Translations under genes and position numbers: made by a program
Part shown: positions 7,364-16,258 of the stretch, piece after piece
Position numbering within the stretch: position 1 is the first letter of the stretch
Layout of the letters: the number at the start of each line of letters is the position of its first letter
Notes under the pieces: model-generated
What the model was told of the DNA's origin: nothing
Seen by the model: only the letters and a program-made list of their open reading frames with translations
Database searches by the model: none
Source: Martinezella rhizogenes
Lineage (GTDB): Bacteria > Pseudomonadota > Alphaproteobacteria > Rhizobiales > Rhizobiaceae
Direction of reading: 5' to 3'
NCBI GenBank assembly: GCA_013322215.1
Contig: JAAMEZ010000022.1
Coordinates: forward strand, 238,246-302,245
DNA: 64,000 bases

Positions 7364-10105
7364 TTACTGGCCGAGATTCAGCAAACGCTCCAGATAGCGC
7401 CGTTCTTCACTCAGCGTGGGATTGTTGCTCAATCGTTCGCGAATGGCATCGAGAATTTCGCGTGCGCGCTGGGCGTCGATGATCTTCGGCACCATGTCCC
7501 TATCGGGCGCATCCAAGGGACCATCCCGTAGCCGGCCGAGCGGATCGCGGCCGTTTTGGCCGCCCTGGCCCATCTGTCCCGGCATCTGCCCCTGACCCTG
7601 ACCTTGTCCCTGCTGCATCTGGGCCATGAGCTGGTTCATCATCTCGCGCGTGCCCTTACGCAGGGCGTCCAGCGCGCGTCCTTGTCCCTGCACGGCGCCT
7701 TCGCCATTACCTTCAGAGAGCTGGCCTGACGCGCCCTTCATCTCCTGCTGTGCCTTGCCGTAATTCTGGTTCGGCTTCATGCCCAACGAGCCGAGATCTT
7801 TCTGCAGTTCGCCGAGCTGCTTGCCGAGATCCTCCTGCTGCTGGCGCAATTGTTTCAGCGCGTCGCGCAGCTGATCGGCCGTCATGCCGTCGGTGGGGTC
7901 CTTGCCCTTCTGACCTTGCTGATTCTGGCCCTGCTGGTTTTGGCCTTGCTGCTGATCCTGGTTGCGTTGGCCCATATCAGGGCGCATCTGGTCATTGAGG
8001 CCGGGCATGGGCTGATCCATCATGCCGTCGCCGTCCTCGTTGGAATCGCCGCGCTGCATGCGGTCGCGCATGGCCTGATCGAGCTTGAAAGTCTGATCCA
8101 TCAGCTTCTGCTGATCGCGCATGATGCGGCCGAGCTTATCCATCTGCTCGCGCATCTTGTCATTGGCCTGGTTCTGCTGTTGCCCCGGCTGCGGCTTGCC
8201 GGCCTGCAGGCTGTTCATCAGCTGCTGCAGTTCGGAAAGCATCTGCTGCGCGGCCTGGCGGTCGCCGGAGCGGGCGAGATTCTCGATCTGATCCATCATG
8301 CGCTGCAGGTCCTGCTGGCGCAGGATATTGGCGGAACGCTGGTTCGGCTGGGCAGGCATGTTGCGCATGCGCTCGGCCAGCTCCTTCATATAGGCGTCCA
8401 TCGCCTTGCGCAGCTCGTCGGTGAGCTTCTTGATCTCGGCGTCGGAGGCATTGCGCTGCAGGGCGTCGGAAAGCTTCTGCTGGGCGTCGCGCAGGGCCTT
8501 TTCCGCATCGGTCAGCTGGGCGTCTTCCATGCCGAGCGCGATCTGCCAGAGATAATCGGCGGTATCCTTCAGCGAGGCTTCGCTGCTTGCGAGCTTCATG
8601 CGCGTCAGCGCCGACTTGATTGCGAGATAATTGCCGAGATCGGGAATGGTCTCTTCCGGGCGGATGGTCAGCGATTTGTTGAGCTCGATCGCTTCCGGCA
8701 TCTTCCGCGTGTCGAGCGCAAACACCTGGCGTTCTTCGGCCACGGCGGCAGCGAGCGGCTGGCTGAAATTGCGGGACGGCAATACCATCTCGTAGGGTGA
8801 ACTGCGGCCCGTCTGGCCGGCACCGTCCTTGGCGACAAGGGTGATGCGGACGCGCTTGCCGGCGAGCGGATCCTGCGTCAGATCGTGGGTTGCCAGACCT
8901 TTGCCATTGCGGCGGTCGCGACGCGGAAGCTCCAGCTTGTATTCAGGCAGGCCGTATAGGGGTTTGGCAGCCGGATCGGATTCCACCGGCACGATCTCCG
9001 CATAGGCTTCCTCGACGCCGTAGTCATCCTTGACCTTGAAGCCGAGTTCCAGAGCGCTGCTGGTCGTCGCATGCGGAATGCCGTCGAAGGTGATCTCCGG
9101 CGGCTTGTCGACGACCACATTGAAGGACCAGGACTTGCCGTTGACGGTCAGTTCGCCGCCCTTCTCAAGCTTGAGAACATGCGTGCGGGCAACCATTCCG
9201 TCCGCGGCCGGGATATTGCCGGTGCCGTTTGCTGCAGGCGGCACGGCGGGAGGCGTTGCAGGCTTTGCGCCAGCAGGGCCTTGTTTGTCGGCATCAGCGG
9301 CCTGTTCGGGAATTTCGACGCCTTTTTCCGCACCAGTCGCCTGGAACAGCACTTTCTCATCCGTCGCAGCACCCGAAACACGTACGGTGAGCTCGGAGAA
9401 TTGCGGCACGTTCAGGCTGTTGCCGGCATTGTCGACATTGCCGGTCAGATAGACGGGCGCTTCGCCGGTGTAATAGGGCGGGGTAACCCAGGCATCGACG
9501 CGGACATCCGGGTTGCTCGATGTCGAGGTTGATGCCGTGAAGGCATCGCTCAGCGAGCCGCCGCTATTGGACATGGAAAAGCTGAAGGCCGTTACCAGCA
9601 GCAATGCCGGGACGGCGCGCAATGCGAAGCGGTCGTAGCGCGTGATGTCCGGCCTCGGCAGGCCGGCATCCAGAGCGGCGATGCGCTCGGCCATGCGCGT
9701 CTGGTGCTCGCGCCAGAGGGCGCGCGCAAAGGGAGTATCGAGCGCCGGTTCGTCTTCCTGCGCCGTAACGGGCTGGTGAGCGAGACCGTTGCGCTCTTCG
9801 AGCAGTCGATCAGCTTCCGCAACACTCGGCCAGCGCAGGCGGCGCAGTGGATAGAGAGAGATGGCGAAGCCGACCGCGAAGACGGCAAGCAGCAGAAAGC
9901 GCAGAATATCCGGCGAAATGCGGAAAATGCCGAACCAGGCAACGGACAGGAAAACTGCCAGGATGGATGCCGGCAACAGCAGTCGCGGCAGCAGCTGTTC
10001 GCTGACGAGCACCAGCCGGGCAAAGAGACGCTTGACCGCAACCATGCGCGCCAGCGCCGGACGGGTGGCGAAAGCGCCCTTCTTGGGGTTGCTGGGGCTG
10101 GTCAT
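7364..10105 (-). CDS. TIGR02302 / DUF4175 family membrane protein
   Basis: About 913 residues. Three hydrophobic segments (about 41-61, 66-86 and 162-179) precede a large, probably periplasmic, region. The C-terminal half is rich in Gln, Met and Asp: helical stretches around 500-700, then low-complexity GQNQQ-type repeats near 710-735 and 830-850. This matches TIGR02302, a long alphaproteobacterial family of unknown function found next to lysA, as here. The ATG at 10105 is preferred over 10147 because the upstream residues overlap a dispersed repeat at 10141-10255. The gene is downstream of lysA on the same strand, 351 bases away. Confidence 0.85.
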   Translation of the reverse strand: MTSPSNPKKGAFATRPALARMVAVKRLFARLVLVSEQLLPRLLLPASILAVFLSVAWFGIFRISPDILRFLLLAVFAVGFAISLYPLRRLRWPSVAEADRLLEERNGLAHQPVTAQEDEPALDTPFARALWREHQTRMAERIAALDAGLPRPDITRYDRFALRAVPALLLVTAFSFSMSNSGGSLSDAFTASTSTSSNPDVRVDAWVTPPYYTGEAPVYLTGNVDNAGNSLNVPQFSELTVRVSGAATDEKVLFQATGAEKGVEIPEQAADADKQGPAGAKPATPPAVPPAANGTGNIPAADGMVARTHVLKLEKGGELTVNGKSWSFNVVVDKPPEITFDGIPHATTSSALELGFKVKDDYGVEEAYAEIVPVESDPAAKPLYGLPEYKLELPRRDRRNGKGLATHDLTQDPLAGKRVRITLVAKDGAGQTGRSSPYEMVLPSRNFSQPLAAAVAEERQVFALDTRKMPEAIELNKSLTIRPEETIPDLGNYLAIKSALTRMKLASSEASLKDTADYLWQIALGMEDAQLTDAEKALRDAQQKLSDALQRNASDAEIKKLTDELRKAMDAYMKELAERMRNMPAQPNQRSANILRQQDLQRMMDQIENLARSGDRQAAQQMLSELQQLMNSLQAGKPQPGQQQNQANDKMREQMDKLGRIMRDQQKLMDQTFKLDQAMRDRMQRGDSNEDGDGMMDQPMPGLNDQMRPDMGQRNQDQQQGQNQQGQNQQGQKGKDPTDGMTADQLRDALKQLRQQQEDLGKQLGELQKDLGSLGMKPNQNYGKAQQEMKGASGQLSEGNGEGAVQGQGRALDALRKGTREMMNQLMAQMQQGQGQGQGQMPGQMGQGGQNGRDPLGRLRDGPLDAPDRDMVPKIIDAQRAREILDAIRERLSNNPTLSEERRYLERLLNLGQ

Positions 10106-10140
10106 CGGTCCGGTCTTCTCCCGATCTGACGTTGATGGCC

Positions 10141-10255
10141 AGAGCATGATGCCGAAAAATGTAAGCGGCTTTCGGACGATATCATGCTCTACTTCTTTGA
10201 TTCTAGAGCGGATTCAGATTCTAGATCGATTCGATCCAAAATCATCCGGCTCTAG
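10141..10255. repeat. RIME-like intergenic palindromic element, copy 1
   Basis: Two hairpins in tandem. The first starts AGAGCATGATGCCGAAAA and closes with ATCATGCTCT. After ACTTCTTTGATTCTAGAG, the second pairs GGATT-type arms around CGATTCGATC and ends CCGGCTCTAG. The same layout recurs at 11955-12069 and, inverted, at 47283-47405. The architecture matches the Rhizobium-specific intergenic mosaic elements described in R. leguminosarum and relatives. This copy lies upstream of the TIGR02302 gene. The rest of the gap to lysA (10256-10456) shows no gene or clear signal. Confidence 0.85.
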
Positions 10256-10456
10256 TCGCCCGTTGGGAATGGCGCGGCGTCCCACACGCTCGCGCACTCG
10301 GCGCCCGGCGAGACGCCACTCAATCAAAGATAACATTCTTTGTGGCGAAGACGAGGGCAATGGGCTCGAAAGGCTGTTTTTTAATCGGACTTCGCTGAAA
10401 CGTGATCGGGCAAAGCAGCTTTTGCAGCCCTGCCCGAAATCATGCATTGAAGTCGA

Positions 10457-11728
10457 TTATCCCTCCAGCCAGGCCGGGATGGAATCCAGGCCGATCAGCT
10501 CTTCATAGGTCCCACGCGGGCGGATGACGTGGAATTCACCGCCCTTGACCAGCACTTCCGGAACCAGAAGCCGGCTGTTGTAAGTGCCGGCCTGCACGGC
10601 GCCATAGGCACCGGCCGAGCCGACGGCGAGGAGATCACCGGGCTTCGGCAGCGCCATCTCCCGGTCGAGCGCCAGATAATCGCCCGTCTCGCAGACCGGG
10701 CCGACGATATCGGCCTTGATGCGCGAGGCATCGGCGGCACTCGTCACGACCGGGCGAATCTCGTGATAGGCTTCGTAAAGTGTCGGGCGGATGAGATCGT
10801 TCATGGCGCCATCGACGATGACGAAGCTCTTGTCGCCGCCATCCTTCACATAGATAACCTCGGTAACGAGAATGCCGGCATTGCCGACGATCAGCCGGCC
10901 GGGCTCGGTGACGATCTTGCAATTGAGGCCACGGAGCTGGTTTTTGACGATCTCGGCATATGCGTCCGGCAACGGCGGCGGATTGTTGTCGTCGCGATAG
11001 GGGATGCCGAGACCGCCGCCGATATCGACGTGATGGATGTCATGGCCGTCGCCACGCAGCGTTTCCACGAGGTCGCGCAGCAGCCTGAAGGCATCGTCGA
11101 AGGGCTGTAGCTCGGTGATCTGGCTGCCGATATGCATGTCGATGCCGGTGGCATTGATGCCCGACAGGCTGGCGGCACGGTCATAGACGGCGCGGGCACG
11201 CTGCCAGGAAATGCCGAACTTGTTTTCCTTCTTGCCGGTCGAGATCTTCGCATGCGTGCGGGCATCCACATCCGGATTGATGCGGAAGGAGACGGGCGCC
11301 ACCTTGCCGGCGCGAACGGCACGCTGGTTCAGCACTTCCAGTTCGGGCTCGGATTCGACGTTGAAGCAATAGATGCCGGCTTCCAGAGCCACGTCCATTT
11401 CCTGCGCGGTCTTGCCGACGCCGGAGAACATGATGCGGTTTGCCGGGATTCCAGCGGCCAGCGCGCGGCGCAACTCACCGACGGAGACGACGTCGACACC
11501 GGCACCGAGGCGACCAAGCGTCTTCAGCACCGCCTGGTTGGAATTGGCCTTCATGGCATAGCAGACCATGGCATCGACATCACCGAAGGCTTCCGCGAAG
11601 ACGCGATAGTGGCGCTCCAGCGTTGCCGTCGAATAAACGTAGAAGGGGGTACCGACCGCCTTGGCGATCTCGGGAACCGGTACATCCTCGGCGTAGAGGA
11701 TGCCGTCGCGATACTCAAAATGGTTCAC
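10457..11728 (-). CDS. lysA: Diaminopimelate decarboxylase
   Basis: 423 residues, a PLP fold-type III decarboxylase. The PLP lysine is Lys 60 in CYAMKANSN. The glycine loop IGGGLGIPY, the EPGR block and the C-terminal CETGDYL motif that contacts the substrate from the partner subunit are all present. It converts meso-diaminopimelate to lysine, the last step of lysine synthesis. It follows the small lipoprotein gene lptM by 13 bases and probably shares its transcript. The aspartokinase gene of the same pathway is elsewhere in the window (51.4 kb). Confidence 0.95.
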   Translation of the reverse strand: MNHFEYRDGILYAEDVPVPEIAKAVGTPFYVYSTATLERHYRVFAEAFGDVDAMVCYAMKANSNQAVLKTLGRLGAGVDVVSVGELRRALAAGIPANRIMFSGVGKTAQEMDVALEAGIYCFNVESEPELEVLNQRAVRAGKVAPVSFRINPDVDARTHAKISTGKKENKFGISWQRARAVYDRAASLSGINATGIDMHIGSQITELQPFDDAFRLLRDLVETLRGDGHDIHHVDIGGGLGIPYRDDNNPPPLPDAYAEIVKNQLRGLNCKIVTEPGRLIVGNAGILVTEVIYVKDGGDKSFVIVDGAMNDLIRPTLYEAYHEIRPVVTSAADASRIKADIVGPVCETGDYLALDREMALPKPGDLLAVGSAGAYGAVQAGTYNSRLLVPEVLVKGGEFHVIRPRGTYEELIGLDSIPAWLEG

Positions 11729-11741
11729 GGTCGCTGCCTAA

Positions 11742-11936
11742 TCAGAGAAGCGGGTCGAGGAAGAACTTCTTGTCCTCCGTACCCGGCTCCTTCGTCGGCT
11801 TGGAGACGTCACCGCCTTTGGTCGCATGAGCACTCGGCGGATCGAGAGGGCCTTTGCGGCCACATCCGACGACGGCAAGGCCGACGACCGAAAGCACGAC
11901 GGTCAGGCGGATGATGTGCGGCATGTTGATCTGCAT
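11742..11936 (-). CDS. lptM: Small lipoprotein, LptM (YifL) type
   Basis: 64 residues. A signal peptide of about 24 residues ends in a lipobox with Cys 25 (AVVG-C), followed at once by GRKGPLDPP, the hallmark of LptM/YifL lipoproteins. In E. coli LptM assists oxidative maturation of the LptD/E lipopolysaccharide translocon. The remaining 40 residues are polar and probably disordered. It sits immediately upstream of lysA, as its homologue does next to dapF or lysA in many proteobacteria. An alternative ATG four codons later (11924) would also give a workable signal peptide. Confidence 0.8.
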   Translation of the reverse strand: MQINMPHIIRLTVVLSVVGLAVVGCGRKGPLDPPSAHATKGGDVSKPTKEPGTEDKKFFLDPLL

Positions 11937-11954
11937 CGAAATCCTCTTGGGCGA

Positions 11955-12069
11955 CTAGAGCGTGATGCTGAAAAGTGTGAGCGGTTTTCAGACGACATCG
12001 TGCTCTACTTCTTTGATTCTAGAGCCGGATGATTTTAGATCGTTTCGACCTAAAATCATCCGGCTCTAG
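11955..12069. repeat. RIME-like intergenic palindromic element, copy 2
   Basis: Same two-hairpin layout and orientation as copy 1, with point differences (GCGTGATGCTGAAAAG for GCATGATGCCGAAAA). The second half is a clean inverted repeat: CCGGATGATTTTAG and TAAAATCATCCGG flank a short ATCGTTTCGACC centre. It fills most of the gap between argH and lptM, so it is probably within the readthrough transcript of that operon. Confidence 0.88.
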
Positions 12070-12146
12070 CGCGAAAGTCACTCTTCTTAGCGAAGTTTCC
12101 CGCGTTTGTGCACCCTGATTGTTTAAGTGCGTTTTCGTCAGTCTTT

Positions 12147-13547
12147 TCAGTTGCGAGCGTTCCAGAAGGCGATCTGCTTGCGCACTTCCGAGGGCGCCGT
12201 GCCGCCGAAGCTCTTGCGACTGGCAACGGAGGCTTCGACCGTCAGGACATCGAAGATCTTGTCGGTGATATCGGGGTGGATCGCCTGCAGATCTGCGAGC
12301 GACAGTTCCGCCAGCTCGCAGGACTTGCTTTCGGCAAGCGCCACGGCGCGGCCCGTCACATGGTGGGCGTCGCGGAAGGGCAGGCCTGCTTCGCGTACCA
12401 GCCAATCGGCAAGGTCGGTCGCGGTGGAATAGCCGGAGCCGGCGGCGGCCTTCATGCGGGCGGTGTTGATCGTCATGTCGCGCATCATGCCGGTCATGGC
12501 GGCAATGGCGAGTTCCAGGCTTTCGGCTGCGTCGAAGACCTGTTCCTTGTCTTCCTGCATGTCCTTGGAATAGGCGAGCGGCAGGCCCTTCATGATGGTG
12601 AGCAGCGCCACCAGCGAACCGTTGATGCGGCCGGTCTTGGCGCGCACGAGTTCGGCGGCATCCGGGTTCTTCTTCTGCGGCATGATCGAGGAGCCGGTGG
12701 AGAAGGCGTCGGACAGGCGCACGAAACCGAATTGCGGCGTCGACCAGATGACGATCTCCTCGGCAAGCCGCGACAGATGCATGCCGGCAATCGCGGCGAT
12801 CGACAGGAATTCGAGGGCGAAATCGCGGTCGGAGACGGTATCGATCGAATTGCGGGTGGGCTCGCGGAAGCCGAGCGCCTTGGCGGTCATGTGGCGATCG
12901 ATCGGGAAGCCGGTGCCGGCGAGGGCCGCGGCGCCGATCGGCGATTCATCCATATGCTCGATGGCGTGACGTACGCGCGAACGGTCGCGGCCGAACATCT
13001 CGACATAGGCCATGCAATGATGGCCGAAGGTAACGGGCTGTGCCGTCTGCAGATGGGTGAAGCCCGGCATGACGGTTTCGGCATGTTCCTCGGCACGGTC
13101 GAGGAAGGCCGCGATCAGATCGGTCAGCGCCTGCTCGCACTTCTGCAGCTCTTCCTTCACCCAGAGGCGGAAATCGAGCGCCACCTGGTCGTTGCGCGAG
13201 CGGGCGGTATGCAGACGGCCGGCAGCTGGCCCGATCAGGGTCGCAAGCCGCGCCTCGACGTTCATGTGGATGTCTTCAAGGCGGCGGGAGAATTCGAAAT
13301 TGCCGCTTTCGATCTCTGACAGGATCGTGTTCAACCCGTGAACGATCTTGTCTTTATCCTCGGTTGAAATGATGCCTTGATTGGCGAGCATGCTCGCATG
13401 CGCGATTGAGCCGCGGATATCCTGGGCAAACAGCTTCTTGTCGAAATCGATCGAGGCATTTATCTCCTCCATGATCGCCGCGGGGCCGGAAGCGAAACGC
13501 CCGCCCCACATCTGGTTGGAGGATTTGGTGTCCGTGCCGTCAGTCAT
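12147..13547 (-). CDS. argH: Argininosuccinate lyase
   Basis: 466 residues, the normal length. The fumarase/aspartase superfamily signature is visible as [12 protein letters not shown], with the mobile catalytic serine in that loop. MWGGRFASG near the N-terminus is characteristic of ArgH. It splits argininosuccinate to arginine and fumarate in the cytosol. The ATG at 13547 is chosen because the 11 extra residues from 13580 run into the divergent tlpA start region. Only 23 bases separate the argH and tlpA start codons, so their promoters must overlap coding sequence. Confidence 0.95.
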   Translation of the reverse strand: MTDGTDTKSSNQMWGGRFASGPAAIMEEINASIDFDKKLFAQDIRGSIAHASMLANQGIISTEDKDKIVHGLNTILSEIESGNFEFSRRLEDIHMNVEARLATLIGPAAGRLHTARSRNDQVALDFRLWVKEELQKCEQALTDLIAAFLDRAEEHAETVMPGFTHLQTAQPVTFGHHCMAYVEMFGRDRSRVRHAIEHMDESPIGAAALAGTGFPIDRHMTAKALGFREPTRNSIDTVSDRDFALEFLSIAAIAGMHLSRLAEEIVIWSTPQFGFVRLSDAFSTGSSIMPQKKNPDAAELVRAKTGRINGSLVALLTIMKGLPLAYSKDMQEDKEQVFDAAESLELAIAAMTGMMRDMTINTARMKAAAGSGYSTATDLADWLVREAGLPFRDAHHVTGRAVALAESKSCELAELSLADLQAIHPDITDKIFDVLTVEASVASRKSFGGTAPSEVRKQIAFWNARN

Positions 13548-13570
13548 GAGATGCCCACCTGGAGAATGTA

Positions 13571-14236
13571 ATGACAGCAAAGAAGCCGTTCGGTCTGCCG
13601 TCCATGAAACTTGTTCTGCTTGCCGCCGTCGCTGGGGTTATTGCCGGCGCGGCAGCGGTATACGTGAAGGAGGCGGGGTATGGCAATGGTATTGGTGAAA
13701 CCGCCTCTGCCGATCAATGCGGGTCGACCAAGGATCGTGCAGCGGCCCTGAGGCCGTTCACCAAGGGCCAGGTCGCCGCCATGAGCGTGCCGCCGGCACC
13801 GATCTCGCTTCAGGGTGTTTCCTTCAAGGGGGGCGACGGGCAGCCGTTGTCGATCAGCAGTTTTGCCGGCAAGACCGTGCTGCTGAACGTGTGGGCGACA
13901 TGGTGCGTGCCGTGCCGTGAGGAAATGCCGGCATTGAACGCGCTTGAGAAGAGCGTCGGCAGCGACAAGTTCGAAGTGGTTGCCGTCAATATCGATACCG
14001 GCGACGATGAAAAGACGAAGGCCTTCCGCACGGAATATGCGATCGACAAGCTCGGCTACTATCGCGACAACACGATGGGCGTGTTCAATGTACTGAAGAA
14101 GCAGGGTCTGGCCTTCGGTCTGCCGGTGACGTTGCTCATCGACAACAAAGGCTGCCTGCTGTCGGCGATGAACGGGCCGGCGGTCTGGGACAGCGAGGAT
14201 GCCAAGAACCTGGTGAAGGCCGCAACAGCGCTGTAA
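13571..14236 (+). CDS. tlpA: Thiol:disulfide interchange protein TlpA
   Basis: 221 residues: one N-terminal membrane anchor (about 12-32) and a periplasmic thioredoxin-like domain with the redox pair CVPC (112-115) in [13 protein letters not shown]. TlpA-type proteins reduce disulfides, classically for copper delivery to cytochrome oxidase. Extra cysteines at about 50 and 195 could form a structural disulfide, as in Bradyrhizobium TlpA. The ATG follows GGAG at a good distance. It diverges from argH and is followed after 121 bases by the TPR/ATP-grasp gene. Confidence 0.9.
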   Translation: MTAKKPFGLPSMKLVLLAAVAGVIAGAAAVYVKEAGYGNGIGETASADQCGSTKDRAAALRPFTKGQVAAMSVPPAPISLQGVSFKGGDGQPLSISSFAGKTVLLNVWATWCVPCREEMPALNALEKSVGSDKFEVVAVNIDTGDDEKTKAFRTEYAIDKLGYYRDNTMGVFNVLKKQGLAFGLPVTLLIDNKGCLLSAMNGPAVWDSEDAKNLVKAATAL

Positions 14237-14280
14237 CGCGTTCGTTCGCTGGGTCGCCAAGCGTAAGAATTGGAATTGAT

Positions 14281-14323
14281 CGAGGGAAGGTCATCCTCGG
14301 GTAAGCCCCAGCTGAGAGGCTGG
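14281..14323 (+). other. Two tandem hairpins before the TPR/ATP-grasp gene
   Basis: CGAGG/CCTCG (14281-14285 with 14295-14299) and CCAGC/GCTGG (14308-14312 with 14319-14323) form two short stems between tlpA and the next start. TTTTT follows 17 bases after the second stem, so this could be a weak terminator for tlpA or a leader structure for the downstream gene. Confidence 0.3.
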
Positions 14324-14357
14324 AATCACCCCAGGCACTTTTTGAAAATCGATCAAG

Positions 14358-16214
14358 ATGAACCAGTCTCCTGCGCATGCTTCAGCCGACGCATCAGCGG
14401 CCTCCCATGTCTTGTCTCAAGCTGAGACCCTGACGGGGACCGGTCGGTATGAGGACGCCATCCACCTATTGCTATCGGCCCGCGAGCTTGTCAGCCGTGA
14501 ACCAGTCATGTGCAACATGCTGGGATTTCTGCTGCTGCAGGCCGGCAGGCCGCAGGATGCGGTCCTGTGGTTCGAAGCGGCGCTTGGCCTCAAGTCCGAT
14601 TATATTCAGGCGCTATCCGGCCTCGGCACGGCATATCAGAGCAATGGCGATCTTGTCCGGGCACTGCGGTGCTATGACAGAGTGGTTGCTGCGCAGCCGG
14701 ACGACGCGGCGTCCTGGTACCATCAAGGGTTCGTGCTTCAGGAGCTGGGGCGGTCGGTCGAGGCACTTTCGAGCCTTGATCGGGCGATCTCTCTCAAAAG
14801 CGACTTTAGTCCGGCCCTTGCCAAGCGCGGAGAGGTCATCGAGTCGCTGAGCAATATGCCGGAGGCCATGCAGGCGGCCTTGCGCAGCTGCCACCAGTCG
14901 CCCGAAGATGTGAGATCGTGGTCGCAACTTGGCGACCTTCTCCAGAAATACCGCGATTTCGACAAGGCGATCGCAGCCTATGACAAGGGATTGTCGCGCT
15001 TTCCCGGTGACTTCCGCTGCCTCTGCAACAAGGCGCAGGCGCTGGAGGCGATGGGGCGCTACCGCGAAGCCCTGGCCACGGCCCAACAAGCGCTGCGCGT
15101 CGAGCCGAGCGACCGCGATGCGCTGGTGCTTTGCGGCAAGCTCGAACTCAAGTTCGGAAATCCGGCGGCCGCGCATGTTTGTTTTCAAATCGTTGCCGAG
15201 ATGGGTGTGGTTCGCAATTATCCGGCGGCGAAGAAGCCTGCTAAGTTTCGAGCGCTCCTGCTCTTCTCGCCCGAGGCTGGCAACACACCCTATGAGGATC
15301 TGATCAGGGATAGTTGCTTCGATACCGAAGTGCTCTTTGTCTTGCGCAATTATCGCAACGACCCGCAAGACTGCAGCGATCGGGTCGATGTCGTCGTCAA
15401 TCTCGTTTCGGAAACCGATTTCGGGCTTGATGTCATGGCTTCGGCGATCGATGTCGCCGATTCCCTGCACAGGCCTGTCGTCAATCATCCACGGCTGATG
15501 CTGGCGACCGATCGCGAATCCATCTCGCGGCGTCTGACCAGCGTTGCGGATGCGGTCATGCCGGCGACGATCCGGATCGAGGCCAGGGATCTGCGGCGTC
15601 GGGTGCGTGATGGCGATACCAGCGCCTTTCCGTTGATCGTACGCCATGCGGGCAAGCATGGCGGCGACATGATGGAGCTGGCTGAGGATGCCGACGCATT
15701 GCTGCGCTTTGCCGAAGAGGCCGGAGATCAGACCCTCTATCTGACGAATTTCGTCAACTACAGTTCACCCGATGGGCTGTTTCGCAAATACCGTTTCATC
15801 TTCGTCGGAGACCAGATCCTCCCCTATCATCTCGCCATCGGCGATGGCTGGAAGGTGCATCACGCCTCGACGCGCATGGCCAGTGTCGAATGGATGCGCA
15901 GGGAGGAAGAGGCGTTTCTCAATGAGCCCGCGCGCGTCTTCGGAGCCAAAGGCATGGCTGCCCTCGATGCCATCCGCCGCCAGATCGGCCTCGACTATTT
16001 CGGTATCGACTGTTCGCTCGATGCCGAGGGCAGGGTGGTGATCTTCGAGGTCAACGCGTCAATGCTGATCCACCTCCACAATGTGGGTTTTGAATACAAG
16101 ACGCCGCATGTGCACAGGATCAAACAGGCGTTCGAGCTGCTTCTGGAGCGGCGAGCGAACGAATACCGTTCATGGATTTCGACAACGGGAGCAACACGGG
16201 CGCGGAGCGCATGA
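14358..16214 (+). CDS. TPR-repeat protein fused to an ATP-grasp domain
   Basis: 618 residues in two parts. Residues about 20-290 are tetratricopeptide repeats (W/LG-Y/F-A-P periodicity, for example ALSGLGTAYQSNGDLVRAL). Residues about 380-600 look like an ATP-grasp fold: nucleotide-binding PLIVRHAGKHGG (425-436), then GIDCSLD and FEVNAS (563-568), where the acidic residues and Asn 566 match metal-ATP ligands. ATP-grasp enzymes join a carboxylate to an amine or thiol through an acyl phosphate; the TPR half may hold a protein or peptide substrate. No signal peptide is visible, so it is probably cytosolic. There is no partner gene of a peptide-natural-product cluster nearby. It is convergent with hbd (45 bases). 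Confidence 0.8.
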   Translation: MNQSPAHASADASAASHVLSQAETLTGTGRYEDAIHLLLSARELVSREPVMCNMLGFLLLQAGRPQDAVLWFEAALGLKSDYIQALSGLGTAYQSNGDLVRALRCYDRVVAAQPDDAASWYHQGFVLQELGRSVEALSSLDRAISLKSDFSPALAKRGEVIESLSNMPEAMQAALRSCHQSPEDVRSWSQLGDLLQKYRDFDKAIAAYDKGLSRFPGDFRCLCNKAQALEAMGRYREALATAQQALRVEPSDRDALVLCGKLELKFGNPAAAHVCFQIVAEMGVVRNYPAAKKPAKFRALLLFSPEAGNTPYEDLIRDSCFDTEVLFVLRNYRNDPQDCSDRVDVVVNLVSETDFGLDVMASAIDVADSLHRPVVNHPRLMLATDRESISRRLTSVADAVMPATIRIEARDLRRRVRDGDTSAFPLIVRHAGKHGGDMMELAEDADALLRFAEEAGDQTLYLTNFVNYSSPDGLFRKYRFIFVGDQILPYHLAIGDGWKVHHASTRMASVEWMRREEEAFLNEPARVFGAKGMAALDAIRRQIGLDYFGIDCSLDAEGRVVIFEVNASMLIHLHNVGFEYKTPHVHRIKQAFELLLERRANEYRSWISTTGATRARSA

Positions 16215-16258
16215 TCGCACTTCGCCGACCGCGCTTTTCGCAGCGTGATGCTTGACGA

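Noticed and set aside
14300..14335. TPP riboswitch
   Set aside because: GCTGAGA is present but the required GGGG-GCC stem, ACCTGATC and GGATAATGCC blocks are absent, and the gene downstream is not in thiamine metabolism.
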